In this document: piece after piece, positions 56,017 through 64,000 of the stretch
Numbering within the stretch: the stretch's first letter is position 1
How the letters are laid out: every line of letters begins with the position of its first letter
NCBI RefSeq assembly: GCF_041435195.1
Contig: NZ_CP108106.1
Coordinates: 7,515,001-7,579,000, forward strand
From: Streptomyces sp. NBC_00224
Lineage (GTDB): Bacteria; Actinomycetota; Actinomycetes; Streptomycetales; Streptomycetaceae
Length of the DNA stretch: 64,000 nt
Reading direction: 5' to 3'
The notes under the pieces: generated by a model
What the model saw: the letters and a program-made list of their open reading frames with translations, nothing else
The model's database searches: none
What the model was told of the DNA's origin: nothing
Position numbers and translations under genes: made by a program

Positions 56017-56274
56017 ATGCACCCCTCCCGCTTCGTCATCCTCCTCGTCCCCTCCCACGTGGAAACCCGCGGCACCGCCTCCGTGGCCGACAGCGCCGTC
56101 CGCTCCGCCCTCGTCGAGGCGACGGGCGAGACCGGTGAGACGGGCTACCCCCGCTACGCCGGCCACGGCATCGTCGCCGACGTGGACCCCCGGACCCGTA
56201 CCGTGGAGGGCATCCTCGTGGACGGCGCGGAGCTCGACTACGGCCTCACCGCGCTCATCGCCCCCGAGGGGTGA
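56017..56274 (+). CDS. Small conserved hypothetical protein (85 residues)
   Basis: A compact soluble protein: MHPSRFVILLVPSHVETRG, then a mixed acidic part (GHGIVADVDPRTRTVEGILV, DGAELDYGLTALIAPEG) suggesting a small alpha/beta domain. There is no ribosome site (a C-rich run precedes ATG 56017), so translation may be weak or leaderless. Codon bias is good. Its last 37 bp overlap the converging IclR gene. I do not recognise a family. Confidence 0.55.
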   Translation: MHPSRFVILLVPSHVETRGTASVADSAVRSALVEATGETGETGYPRYAGHGIVADVDPRTRTVEGILVDGAELDYGLTALIAPEG

Positions 56275-57803
56275 CCGGGCACGCCCGACAAACCCGGCAC
56301 CCCCAGCACCCCCAGATCCGCCGAGATCCCCGCGCCCGCCGCCCGCAGCGCCGGAAGCAGCGTCCGCAGCATCTCCTCCGGCGTCCCGCGCCGCGCGTGT
56401 TGCGCCACGTTCACCGCCGCCACCACCCGCCCGTCCGCCCCGTGCACCGGCACGGCCAGCGAGCGCAGCCCCTCCTCCAACTCCTCGGCCACCAGCGCGT
56501 ACCCGTCGGCCGCGCACCCCTCCACGATCCGGGCCAGCTCGGCCGCGGACGTCACCGTGTTCGGGGTGAGGGCGGGCAGCCCGTCGGGCAGCGGCGGGCG
56601 TTCCCCCGGCGTGAGACCGGCGAGCAGCACCCGCCCCATCGACGTCGCGTACGCCGGGAACCGCGTCCCCACCGTGATGTCGATGCTCATGATCCGTACG
56701 GTCGGGACGCGTGCCACATAGCGGATGTCGGCCCCGTCGAGCACCGCCATCGACGCCGACTCACCGGTCCGGGCCACCAGGCGCGCCAGGTGCGGCCGGG
56801 CGACCTCGGCGAGCCCGAGCGCCGAGAGCCGGGCACAGCCCAGTTCGAGGACCCGGGGGAGCAGCCGGAAGTGACGCCCGCCGGGGCCGCCGCACTCCAC
56901 GTACCCCAGGTGCGCGAGCGTGAGCAGCGAGCGCCGCACGGTGGCCCGGGCCAGGCCGGTCGCCTCGGAGACGGCCGTGAGCGTCAGCCCCTCGCCCCGG
57001 TCCGCGCCCAGTGCGCACAGCACCGCGAGGCCACGGGCGAGGGACTGCAGAAAGTCCGGCCCGAGCTCCCGCTTGAGCCCGGCGGAGGCGTCGACCTTGA
57101 GTCCGGCGGACGCGTCGACGAGGGACCCCGCCACGGGGTCGACCACGGCCGACGGACACGGCCCCGCGAGCGCCGCCTCCATCGCACCCCCCGCCTCCCG
57201 CAGCCGAGGCAGCACCGCCTCCCGCAGGGACTCCGGGGTGTGCCTGCTCGTGTGGCTCGCCACGCTCACCGCGCACACCGTCGAGCCCGCCGCGTCACGT
57301 ACGGGCACCGCCACCGCGATCAGCCCCGGCTCGATCAGCTCCTCGTCGACCGCCCACTCCAGCGTGCCGTCGGCGAAGAGCGCGCCCGGCGCGCAGCGGT
57401 CGGCGGGCAGGAGGTCGCCGATGCGGAAGGCGAGCGACATCGTGCGGCGGCGGGCGGCGGTCTGGAGGACGACGCGGGCGCCCGCCCCGTCGGGCACGGC
57501 CACCGAGACGGACTCGTCCAGCTCGTCCGCGAGCCTTCCCACGAGCGGGCCGAGCGCCGCCGGAATCCCGCTGCCGCGCAGATACGCGCCGGACAGCGCC
57601 ATCAGGCGCGGTGCGAGCGCGACTCCCCGGCCGTCGGCGCGGACCAGGCCGAGCCGGTCCAAAGTCGCCACCACCCGGTCGACCGTCGCCCGGGCGAGCC
57701 CGGTGGACCGTACGAGCGCGCCGCGGTCCATGTCGTGTGCGGCGAGCGCGCGAAGCACCGCGAGGCCGCGTTCCAGCGGGCCGACCGACATGTCGTGGGA
57801 CAC
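56238..57803 (-). CDS. Tandem IclR-family regulator fusion
   Basis: A 521-residue protein made of two IclR units. First unit: helix-turn-helix GALVRSTGLARATVDRVVAT and effector domain to about 225. Second unit: LTAVSEATGLARATVRRSLL with a full effector domain (about 345-500; SIDITVGTRFPAYATSMGRV and LVAEELEEGLRSLAVPV). A single chain thus mimics the IclR dimer. GTG 57803 is preceded by GGAGG. It diverges from the thiolase across 151 bp containing the dyad GTGAACcaaaGTTCAC, probably its operator. Such pairs control beta-ketoadipate-type aromatic catabolism, as in PcaR/PcaU. Confidence 0.82.
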   Translation of the reverse strand: MSHDMSVGPLERGLAVLRALAAHDMDRGALVRSTGLARATVDRVVATLDRLGLVRADGRGVALAPRLMALSGAYLRGSGIPAALGPLVGRLADELDESVSVAVPDGAGARVVLQTAARRRTMSLAFRIGDLLPADRCAPGALFADGTLEWAVDEELIEPGLIAVAVPVRDAAGSTVCAVSVASHTSRHTPESLREAVLPRLREAGGAMEAALAGPCPSAVVDPVAGSLVDASAGLKVDASAGLKRELGPDFLQSLARGLAVLCALGADRGEGLTLTAVSEATGLARATVRRSLLTLAHLGYVECGGPGGRHFRLLPRVLELGCARLSALGLAEVARPHLARLVARTGESASMAVLDGADIRYVARVPTVRIMSIDITVGTRFPAYATSMGRVLLAGLTPGERPPLPDGLPALTPNTVTSAAELARIVEGCAADGYALVAEELEEGLRSLAVPVHGADGRVVAAVNVAQHARRGTPEEMLRTLLPALRAAGAGISADLGVLGVPGLSGVPGHPSGAMSAVRP

Positions 57804-57860
57804 GGGTCCTCCAAGGGCCGTTGACAGCGCGCCGGGGCGGGCCGAGACTCGGCATTGATT

Positions 57861-57876
57861 GTGAACCAAAGTTCAC
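57861..57876. promoter_or_regulatory. IclR operator candidate
   Basis: GTGAAC-CAAA-GTTCAC is a perfect 6-bp inverted repeat between the IclR fusion gene and the thiolase gene, 59 bp from the regulator start. Confidence 0.6.
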
Positions 57877-57954
57877 TGGGCGAACAGAGTGCGTCGGACC
57901 GAATGCGTCGCGCACCACGCGGGCACGGCCGACCGAGCAGCGGGAGAGAAACCG

Positions 57955-59139
57955 ATGAGCATCCGGGACGTGTACATCGTCGACGCCGTGCGCACCCCCA
58001 TCGGCAAGTTCGGGGGCGCGCTCGCCCGGGTGCGGCCCGACGACCTGGCCGCGCACGTGGTGAAGTCGCTCGTCGGCCGCTCCCCGCAGCTCGACCCGGC
58101 CCGCATCGACGACGTCTACTTCGGCGACGCCAACGGCGCCGGCGAGGACAACCGCGATGTGGCCCGGATGGCCGTGCTGCTCGCCGGGCTGCCGGTGTCG
58201 GTCCCCGGCGTCACCGTCAACCGCCTGTGCGGTTCCGGCCTGGAAGCCGTCATCCAGGCGGCCCGCGCCATCGCGGTCGGTGACGCGCACATCGCGGTCG
58301 CGGGCGGTGTGGAGTCGATGTCCCGCGCCCCATGGGTGATGCAGAAGCCCGAGCGCGCCTTCCCGGCCGGTCACCAGCAGCTCTGGTCGACCACGCTCGG
58401 CTGGCGGATGACCAACCCGAAGATGCCCGCCGAGTGGACGGTCGCGCTCGGCGAGGGCGCCGAACTCATCGCGGACCGGCACGCGTTGACCCGTGAGCGG
58501 CAGGACGCGTTTGCCCTCGACAGCCACCGCAAGGCCGCCGAAGCCTGGGCGAAGGGGCTGTACGACGACGAGGTCGTCCCGTACGAGGGCGTCGATCTCG
58601 TCCGTGACGAGTGCATCCGCGAGTCGTCCTCCATGGAGGCGCTCGCCCGGCTCAAGCCCGCCTTCCGCGAGGGCGGTTCGGTGACCGCGGGCAACTCCTC
58701 GCCGCTCAACGACGGCGCCGCCGCTCTGCTGCTCGTCGACGAGGAGGGGCTGCGCGCCACCGGCCGCGAGCCGCTCGCCCGGATCCGTACGTCAGCGGTC
58801 ACCGGGATCGAGCCGCAGCTCTTCGGTCTCGGCCCGGTCGAGGCGGTGCGCACCGCGCTGGCCAAGGCGGGCAAGGGCCTCGGGGACCTGAGCGTCTTCG
58901 AGCTCAACGAGGCGTTCGCCGCGCAGTCGTTGGGGTGTCTGGCCGAGTGGCCGGAGCTGGATCCCGCCGTGGTCAACCCGCGTGGCGGCGCCATCGCCAT
59001 CGGCCACCCGCTGGGCGCGTCGGGCGCCCGGCTCGCCGGGGCGGTGGCCCACCAACTGGCCGCGGCGGGCTCGGGCGTGGGGCTTGCCGCGCTCTGTATC
59101 GGCGTCGGCCAGGGGCTCGCGCTGGTCCTGGAGCGCTAG
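57955..59139 (+). CDS. Thiolase (acetyl-CoA C-acyltransferase; beta-ketoadipyl-CoA thiolase-like)
   Basis: A 394-residue thiolase. Active-site Cys is in VNRLCGSGLEAV (near residue 90), His in FELNEAFAAQ to AIGHPLGASGAR, and the second Cys in LAALCIGVGQG. It cleaves or forms 3-ketoacyl-CoA with CoA. The divergent IclR pair and following aldehyde dehydrogenase favour a PcaF/PaaJ-like catabolic role rather than a biosynthetic one, but sequence alone does not settle the substrate. ATG 57955 begins MSIRDVYIVDAVRTPIGKF, the standard family start. Confidence 0.88.
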   Translation: MSIRDVYIVDAVRTPIGKFGGALARVRPDDLAAHVVKSLVGRSPQLDPARIDDVYFGDANGAGEDNRDVARMAVLLAGLPVSVPGVTVNRLCGSGLEAVIQAARAIAVGDAHIAVAGGVESMSRAPWVMQKPERAFPAGHQQLWSTTLGWRMTNPKMPAEWTVALGEGAELIADRHALTRERQDAFALDSHRKAAEAWAKGLYDDEVVPYEGVDLVRDECIRESSSMEALARLKPAFREGGSVTAGNSSPLNDGAAALLLVDEEGLRATGREPLARIRTSAVTGIEPQLFGLGPVEAVRTALAKAGKGLGDLSVFELNEAFAAQSLGCLAEWPELDPAVVNPRGGAIAIGHPLGASGARLAGAVAHQLAAAGSGVGLAALCIGVGQGLALVLER

Positions 59140-59164
59140 GCGCTCCGCTGGAGGGGCAGTTGGT

Positions 59165-59210
59165 CGGCTGCGGGCCGTCTGTGGCTGGTCGCGCAGTTCC
59201 CCGCGCCCCT
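59165..59210 (-). repeat. Dispersed intergenic repeat, copy C (inverted)
   Basis: A 46-bp element whose reverse complement matches copy D (60828-60873) at 42 of 46 positions by eye. The two lie on opposite sides of the aldehyde dehydrogenase gene in inverted orientation. Confidence 0.75.
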
Positions 59211-59349
59211 GTAGGGCACCCGGTACCGCACCGGACCTCCGCAGACATTTGTTCGTGCAGCCCCACTAGGATGCCGCACGGAACTTCCCCGCGATCATGG
59301 CTTCCCCTCGGTCATCGCTCTCGATCACGCGTGAGACTGGAGATCCTTC

Positions 59350-60816
59350 ATGACCCTGCTCGACCCCAAGACCTGGCAGGCGCGGACGCTGTCGGGGGGT
59401 GAGTACGAGGTCACCGAACCCGCCACCGGAGAGGGCCTGGGCGCGCTCACCCTGGCTACCGCGGACGACATCGCGGCGGCCGTCGCGGCGGGCCGCGCGG
59501 CACAGCCCGGCTGGGCCCGCACCCCGCACTTCGCCCGCGCGGCCGTACTGCGCCGCGCGGGCGACCTGTTCACGGAGTGCGCTGGGGGCACCTCCCAGGC
59601 TTTCGGCTCTGGGGGAGAGCTGCGCGAATGGCTCGTACGGGAGTCCGGCTCGATCCCCGGCAAGGCCGACTTCGAGCTGCACGTGGCCGCCCAGGAGTGC
59701 TACGAGGCGGCGGCGCTCGCCTCCCGGCCGCTGGGCGAGGTGCTGCCCAGCGAGGAGCCGAGACTCAGCTTCACCCGGAGAGTGCCGGTCGGCGTGACCG
59801 GGGTCATCGCCCCGTTCAACGCCCCCCTCATCCTCGCCATCCGCTCGGTCGCGCCCGCCCTCGCCCTCGGCAACGCCGTGGTCCTGAAGCCCGATCCGCG
59901 CACCGCCGTCTGCGGCGGTCTCTCGCTCGCCGCGGTCTTCGAGGAGGCCGGGCTGCCCGAGGGCCTCCTTCACGTACTGCCGGGCGGCGCCGAGGCCGGA
60001 CAGGCCCTGGTCGCGGACCCCGGCATCCCCGTGATCTCCTTCACCGGCTCGACCGCCGCCGGGCGCCGGGTCGGTGAGGCCGCCGGGCGTCTGCTCAAGC
60101 GCGTCCACCTGGAGCTCGGCGGGAACTCCGCGCTGGTCGTCCTGGAGGACGCCGACATCGAGGGCGCGGTGGCGCAGGCCTCCTGGGGCTCCTTCTTCCA
60201 CCAGGGCCAGATCTGCATGACCACCGGCCGCCACCTCGTCCACGCCTCGCTGTACGAGGAGTACGTGGAACGGCTCGCCGCCAAGGCCGACGCGCTGGCC
60301 GTGGGCGACCCGTACCGCGAGCGGGTGCATCTCGGGCCGATCATCGACCGGGCCCAACTCGCCAAGATCCACGGCCTGGTGGAGGGCAGCACCGCCCGCG
60401 GCGCCCGGCTCGCCGCGGGCGGCACCCACCAGGAGCTGTTCTACCGGCCGACCGTCCTCGCGGACGTCGACGACCACACCCCGGCGTATACGGAGGAGGT
60501 CTTCGGACCGGTCGCGCCCGTACGGCCGTTCCGCACCCTGGACGAGGCCGCCGCACTGGCCGCCGACGGCCCGTACGGGCTCTCCCTCGGCATCGTCACC
60601 CGCGACACCGCGCTCGGCCTTGAGCTCGCGGACCGCATCCCGACCGGCATCGCCCACATCAACGACCAGACGGTCAACGACGAGGCGGTGGCGCCCTTCG
60701 GCGGCGTGGCGGCGTCGGGGACGGGCGCGAGGTTCGGCGGCGCGGCGAATCTGGAGGCGTTCACGGAGCTGAGGTGGACGACGGTACGGCGTACCCCGCC
60801 GAGCCATGCGTTCTAG
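59350..60816 (+). CDS. Aldehyde dehydrogenase (benzaldehyde/vanillin dehydrogenase-like)
   Basis: A 488-residue NAD(P)-dependent enzyme. [14 protein letters not shown] and VLKPDPRTA (cofactor site), [25 protein letters not shown] (general-base Glu), [13 protein letters not shown] (catalytic Cys) and [13 protein letters not shown]. Overall it resembles benzaldehyde/vanillin dehydrogenases, fitting an aromatic-catabolic role with the thiolase upstream. Odd point: about 10-12 extra residues ([13 protein letters not shown]) near residue 80 are encoded by a dispersed hairpin repeat inserted in frame. They fall in the surface helix before REWLVRESG, so activity may survive. Confidence 0.9.
   Translation: MTLLDPKTWQARTLSGGEYEVTEPATGEGLGALTLATADDIAAAVAAGRAAQPGWARTPHFARAAVLRRAGDLFTECAGGTSQAFGSGGELREWLVRESGSIPGKADFELHVAAQECYEAAALASRPLGEVLPSEEPRLSFTRRVPVGVTGVIAPFNAPLILAIRSVAPALALGNAVVLKPDPRTAVCGGLSLAAVFEEAGLPEGLLHVLPGGAEAGQALVADPGIPVISFTGSTAAGRRVGEAAGRLLKRVHLELGGNSALVVLEDADIEGAVAQASWGSFFHQGQICMTTGRHLVHASLYEEYVERLAAKADALAVGDPYRERVHLGPIIDRAQLAKIHGLVEGSTARGARLAAGGTHQELFYRPTVLADVDDHTPAYTEEVFGPVAPVRPFRTLDEAAALAADGPYGLSLGIVTRDTALGLELADRIPTGIAHINDQTVNDEAVAPFGGVAASGTGARFGGAANLEAFTELRWTTVRRTPPSHAF
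59583..59617 (+). repeat. Hairpin repeat element inside the aldehyde dehydrogenase CDS
   Basis: TGGGGGCACCTCCCAGGCTT through CTGGGGGAG belongs to the same hairpin class as 14096-14140 (TGGGGGT...CTTGGGGGAG). Its insertion keeps the reading frame and adds a Gly/Ser-rich segment to the protein. Confidence 0.65.
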
Positions 60817-60827
60817 CGGAGCCTTTT

Positions 60828-60873
60828 AGGGGCGCGGGGAACTGCGCGACCAGCCACACACAACCCGCAGCCG
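60828..60873 (+). repeat. Dispersed intergenic repeat, copy D
   Basis: AGGGGCGCGGGGAACTGCGC, then GACCAGCCAC and CCCGCAGCCG. Starts 11 bp after the aldehyde dehydrogenase stop and ends 38 bp before the AEC gene; inverted relative to copy C. Confidence 0.75.
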
Positions 60874-60911
60874 CACGACGGCATTCGCACCCCACCACCT
60901 AGTCTGAGCCA

Positions 60912-61841
60912 GTGAACGCAGTGATCAGCGGCTTCCTGCCCATCTGGGCACTCACCGCCTGCGGCTGGGCCGCCGGGCGCTACAACGTGCTCGGCGCCCA
61001 GGCGCAGGCGCAGCACGTGCTGGGAAGGTTCGCGTTCACCTTCGCGATGCCGTCGCTGCTGTTCCTCACGATGTCGCGCTCGCACCCGGGCGATCTGGCC
61101 CGGCCGGGCGTGGCCGTCTTCGCCGCGAGCCTGGTCACCGTGTTCGCGGCCGGGCTGCTCGTCAGCCGCTGGATGTTCCGGCGCAAGCGCGGGGAGCAGG
61201 CGATAGGCGCGATGGCCGCGTCCTATGTGAACTCCGCGAACCTCGGCATCCCGGTCGCCGTGCACGTCCTGCACGACACCTCGTTCATCGTCGCCGCGGC
61301 CCTCTTCCAGATGCTCTTCATCACGCCGCTGATCCTGGTCCTGATCGAGCTGGACGTACGCCGGGCCGGGCGCGAGCGGTGGACGCGGATCCTCCAACTC
61401 CCCTTCCGCAACCCGGTGATCGGGGCGTCAGCGCTGGGGCTCGTGGTCGCCGGGACCGGGCTGCGGCTGCCCGACGAAGTGGTCTCGCCGCTCCAGATCC
61501 TCGGCGGCGGCGCCGTCCCGTCGGCGCTCTTCGCGCTCGGCATGTCGCTGAACGCGCGCGCCCGGCCCGACGCCGACGGCCGGACCGAGCGGTTGATCCT
61601 GGTGGGGCTGAAGGTCGTGGCGCAGCCCCTGCTCGCCTACGCGCTGGGGCGCTGGCTCTTCGGGCTCGACGGGCACGCGCTGTTCGCGGTGGTGCTGTGC
61701 GCCGGGCTGCCGACCGCGCAGAACGCGTTCATCTTCGCGTCGGAGTACTCCCTGGACACGGAACTGCCCAGGGACACCGTGCTGCTTTCGACGCTCCTGT
61801 CGATGGTGTCCCTGTCGCTCATCGCCTGGCAGTTGGGCTGA
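60912..61841 (+). CDS. AEC-family (auxin efflux carrier-like) transporter
   Basis: A 309-residue inner-membrane carrier with ten predicted helices in two inverted halves (FLPIWALTACGWAAGRY; AASYVNSANLGIPVAVHVL; ALGLVVAGTGLRLPDEV; VLCAGLPTAQNAFIFASEY). The NSANLGIPV and GLPTAQNAFIFA segments are the conserved unwound-helix regions. Bacterial members carry malate, malonate or similar organic acids; the substrate is unknown here. GTG 60912 lies 6 nt after TAGTCT (60900-60905), suggesting a leaderless message. It converges on the thioredoxin gene. Confidence 0.87.
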   Translation: MNAVISGFLPIWALTACGWAAGRYNVLGAQAQAQHVLGRFAFTFAMPSLLFLTMSRSHPGDLARPGVAVFAASLVTVFAAGLLVSRWMFRRKRGEQAIGAMAASYVNSANLGIPVAVHVLHDTSFIVAAALFQMLFITPLILVLIELDVRRAGRERWTRILQLPFRNPVIGASALGLVVAGTGLRLPDEVVSPLQILGGGAVPSALFALGMSLNARARPDADGRTERLILVGLKVVAQPLLAYALGRWLFGLDGHALFAVVLCAGLPTAQNAFIFASEYSLDTELPRDTVLLSTLLSMVSLSLIAWQLG

Positions 61842-61855
61842 GCCGCGGGGCCGCC

Positions 61856-62224
61856 CTACTCGGCCTTCTCGGCCTCGGCGACCGACTTGCGGACCTCGTC
61901 CATGTCGAGGGCGCGCGCCTGCCCGATCACGTCCTCCAGAGCGGCCTCCGGCAGTGCGCCGGGCTGCGAGAAGATCGCCACGTTGTCGCGGACGATCATC
62001 AGGGTGGGGATCGAGCGGATCTCGAACGCCGCCGCCAGCTCCTGCTGGGCCTCGGTGTCCACCTTGGCGAAGACCAGGTCCTCGTGGCGCTGGGAGGCCG
62101 CCTCGTAGACGGGGCCGAACTGCCGGCAGGGACCGCACCAGGAGGCCCAGAAGTCGATCAGGACGAAGTCGTTGTCCGACACGACCTGGTCGAAGTTCTC
62201 CTTGGTCAGCTCCACAGTCGCCAT
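61856..62224 (-). CDS. trxA: Thioredoxin
   Basis: A 122-residue protein with the redox centre FWASWCGPCRQF, the cis-Pro loop IRSIPTLMIV and the buried Asp in VLIDFW. It reduces cytosolic disulfides with electrons from thioredoxin reductase. The C-terminus is about 15 residues longer than E. coli Trx (DMDEVRKSVAEAEKAE), as in several actinomycete paralogues. ATG 62224 chosen; GTG 62227 would add one residue. It is divergent from a flavin disulfide oxidoreductase 137 bp away, a suggestive but unproven redox pairing. Confidence 0.93.
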   Translation of the reverse strand: MATVELTKENFDQVVSDNDFVLIDFWASWCGPCRQFGPVYEAASQRHEDLVFAKVDTEAQQELAAAFEIRSIPTLMIVRDNVAIFSQPGALPEAALEDVIGQARALDMDEVRKSVAEAEKAE

Positions 62225-62361
62225 CACGCACTCCTTCTTCCTGGCCTCACCGTGAAGCCGCTTCGCACAACGGCGGCCGCCGTCGTGGTATTCCGTGTGT
62301 TTTCCGCTGACTCACGGCTGCCCCTGTGGCTCCGAGGTACTCCCCGCACCAGACTGTGCGT

Positions 62362-63795
62362 ATGACGGAAGCCCTGGAATACGACGTGGTGGTGCTGGGA
62401 GCGGGGCCGGTCGGCGAGAACGTCGCCGACCGGGTGCGGGCGGCGGGCCTGAGCGCCGCCGTGGTGGAGAGCGAACTCGTCGGCGGCGAGTGTTCGTACT
62501 GGGCGTGCATGCCCAGCAAGGCGCTGCTGCGGCCGGTGATCGCTCGCTCGGACGCGCGCAAGGTGCCCGGGCTGCGCGGCAGCGTGGAGGGCCCGCTGGA
62601 CGTGCCGGCGGTGCTCGCGCACCGCGACAGTTACGTCTCGCACTGGAAGGACGACGGCCAGGTGCGGTGGCTGGACGGCATCGGCGCCCACCTCTACCGC
62701 GGCCACGGACGCCTCTACGGCACCCGCAAGGTCAGCGTCACCAGCCCCGAGGGCGAGCACCACGTGCTGACCGCCCGGCACGCGGTCGCCGTCTGCACCG
62801 GCAGCCGCGCCATCGTGCCCGATCTGCCCGGCATCGCCGAGGCCGGGCCCTGGACCAGCCGCGAGGCCACCAGCGCGCAGGAGGTGCCGGGCCGGCTCGT
62901 GGTCGTCGGCGGGGGAGTGGTCGGCGTCGAGATGGCGACGGCCTGGCAGGCGTTCGGCGCGCAGGTGACGGTGCTGGTGCGCGGCGACGGGCTGCTGCCG
63001 AAGATGGAGCCGTTCGCGGGCGAGCTGGTCGCCGAGGCACTCAAGGAGGCGGGCGCCTCCGTACGTACGCACGTGTCCGTGTCCGAGGTCGTACGGGAGG
63101 GCAGCACCGGACCCGTCACGGTCGTCCTGGACGACGGCGGGCGCATCGAGGCGGACGAGATCCTCTTCGCCACCGGCCGGGCCCCGCGCACCGACGACAT
63201 CGGCCTGGACACCATCGGCATGGAGCCCGGCTCCTGGCTGCCGGTCGACGACTCCTGCCTGGTGGCGGGGAGCGACTGGCTGTACGCGGTGGGCGACGTC
63301 AACCACCGGGCGCTGCTGACCCACCAGGGCAAGTACCAGGCGAGGATCGCGGGCGCCGCGATCGCCGCGCGCGCGGCGAAGGTCCCGCTCCTGGAGACCG
63401 ACTCCTGGGGCGCCCACGCGGCCACCGCCGACCGTGCCGCCGTCCCCCAGGTCGTCTTCGCCGACCCCGAGGCCGCCTCGGCGGGGCTGACGCTCGCCGA
63501 GGCGGAGGCGGCCGGGCACCGCGTCCGGGCCGTCGACTACGACCTGAGCGGCGTGGCGGGCGCGGGCCTGTACGCCGACGGCTACCGGGGCCGCGCCCGG
63601 ATGGTCGTCGACCTGGACCGCGAGGTCCTGCTCGGCGTCACCTTCGTCGGCCCCGGCGTGGGCGAGCTCATCCACTCCGCCACGGTCGCGATCGCCGGCG
63701 AGGTCCCGATCGGGCGGCTGTGGCACGCGGTACCGGCGTACCCGACGATCAGCGAGGTGTGGCTGCGCCTCCTGGAGACGTACCGCGACCAGTAG
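62362..63795 (+). CDS. Pyridine nucleotide-disulfide oxidoreductase
   Basis: A 477-residue FAD protein of the dihydrolipoamide/mercuric/mycothione reductase group. FAD fold VVVLGAGPVGENVADRVRAA, redox pair in GGECSYWACMPSKALLRP (C-x4-C), NAD(P) fold LVVVGGGVVGVEMATAW, FAD motif LYAVGDVN and the C-terminal dimer domain with HAVPAYPTISE (catalytic His-Glu). The CSYWACMPSK variant differs from the CxNxGCxPSK of lipoamide dehydrogenase, so a different disulfide or quinone may be reduced. ATG 62362; the preceding 36 bases are open but lack a ribosome site. Confidence 0.88.
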   Translation: MTEALEYDVVVLGAGPVGENVADRVRAAGLSAAVVESELVGGECSYWACMPSKALLRPVIARSDARKVPGLRGSVEGPLDVPAVLAHRDSYVSHWKDDGQVRWLDGIGAHLYRGHGRLYGTRKVSVTSPEGEHHVLTARHAVAVCTGSRAIVPDLPGIAEAGPWTSREATSAQEVPGRLVVVGGGVVGVEMATAWQAFGAQVTVLVRGDGLLPKMEPFAGELVAEALKEAGASVRTHVSVSEVVREGSTGPVTVVLDDGGRIEADEILFATGRAPRTDDIGLDTIGMEPGSWLPVDDSCLVAGSDWLYAVGDVNHRALLTHQGKYQARIAGAAIAARAAKVPLLETDSWGAHAATADRAAVPQVVFADPEAASAGLTLAEAEAAGHRVRAVDYDLSGVAGAGLYADGYRGRARMVVDLDREVLLGVTFVGPGVGELIHSATVAIAGEVPIGRLWHAVPAYPTISEVWLRLLETYRDQ

Positions 63796-63804
63796 GCGCC
63801 CGTG

Positions 63805-63837
63805 TGGAGGTCGCCGTCAGCTGGAGGTCGCCGTCAG
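63805..63837. repeat. 16-bp direct repeat near the window end
   Basis: TGGAGGTCGCCGTCAG occurs at 63805-63820 and again at 63822-63837, separated by one base. The second copy spans the stop codon of the minus-strand gene. Probably a small tandem duplication. Confidence 0.6.
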
Positions 63838-64000
63838 TGCTCCTCGAAGACGAGGTTCTCCGGCGGCTCGGTCATCCGGACGGTCTGCTCGGCGACCTCC
63901 ACGACTGTCGACAGGGTGGTGAACTGCCCCTTCGACACGATCAGGACGCGGTCGGGGCGCTGGTCGAGAAACGCCTTGAACCCGGCGAGCGAGGGGTCCC
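63834..64000 (-). CDS. C-terminal part of an unidentified protein, cut by the window
   Basis: On the minus strand a frame is open from base 64000 to the TGA at 63834-63836, giving 55 residues: DPSLAGFKAFLDQRPDRVLI, VSKGQFTTLSTVVEVAEQTV, then MTEPPENLVFEEH at the end. Codon bias is typical, so it is real coding sequence. Too short to assign a family; soluble and acidic. The gene continues beyond the window. Confidence 0.6.
   Translation of the reverse strand, partial: DPSLAGFKAFLDQRPDRVLIVSKGQFTTLSTVVEVAEQTVRMTEPPENLVFEEH

Overview
The window is chromosomal DNA from a Streptomyces-type actinomycete. Third codon positions are almost all G or C, GTG and occasional TTG starts are common, many genes carry promoter -10 elements that abut the start codon, and the gene families are typical of the genus: SpoIIE-type phosphatase, LysX, class F sortase, ergothioneine egtABCD, an RmdA-like cyclic-di-GMP enzyme and XRE/TPR regulators. 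No rRNA, tRNA, CRISPR array or intact insertion sequence was seen.

Layout. 1-9650: end of an M23 peptidase, an EamA exporter, a FhuF-like Fe-S protein, an unusual SDR with a Cys4 ribbon, an HD protein, a 56-residue peptide gene with its own terminator, a lipoprotein, a PAS-GAF-PP2C-HATPase regulator and an Fpg/Nei glycosylase. 9700-14650: regulatory stretch (zinc-finger anti-sigma factor, LytTR response regulator, ECF sigma factor overlapped by an antisense zinc-finger microgene), then CapA and a universal stress protein. 14700-24000: LysX, a polysaccharide deacetylase, a class F sortase beside two related anchored secreted proteins, membrane proteins and a repeat lipoprotein. 24180-31620: a methyltransferase coupled to a GGDEF/EAL protein, then a LysR regulator divergent from sdhCAB; this order resembles S. 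coelicolor SCO0922-SCO0930 as I remember it.

31680-49506: a secreted protein, a UvrA2-like ATPase, an LLM flavoenzyme, a HAD phosphatase, dodecin, a sugar-type binding lipoprotein, the ergothioneine operon egtABCD (minus strand, overlapping stops and starts), a GH18 protein, and a glucosaminide unit (GH2 exo-glucosaminidase, ROK repressor, APC permease) with the same operator-like sequence at both promoters.

49480-54690 is the accessory part. A SLOG-fold gene is fused out of frame to the headless remainder of a TPR regulator. Then come a damaged copy of a small two-gene unit, a HAD hydrolase, an intact XRE/TPR regulator, and the intact version of the unit (Cys/His microprotein, 164-residue protein of unknown function, DUF7848-like zinc protein) with stop/start overlaps. 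This regulator plus three coupled small genes is the best candidate for an undescribed system here. 54800-64000: a LacI regulator, a tandem IclR fusion divergent from a thiolase and an aldehyde dehydrogenase (aromatic or acyl catabolism), an AEC carrier, a thioredoxin and a divergent flavin disulfide reductase. The aldehyde dehydrogenase gene carries an in-frame copy of a dispersed hairpin repeat and is flanked by inverted copies of another repeat.
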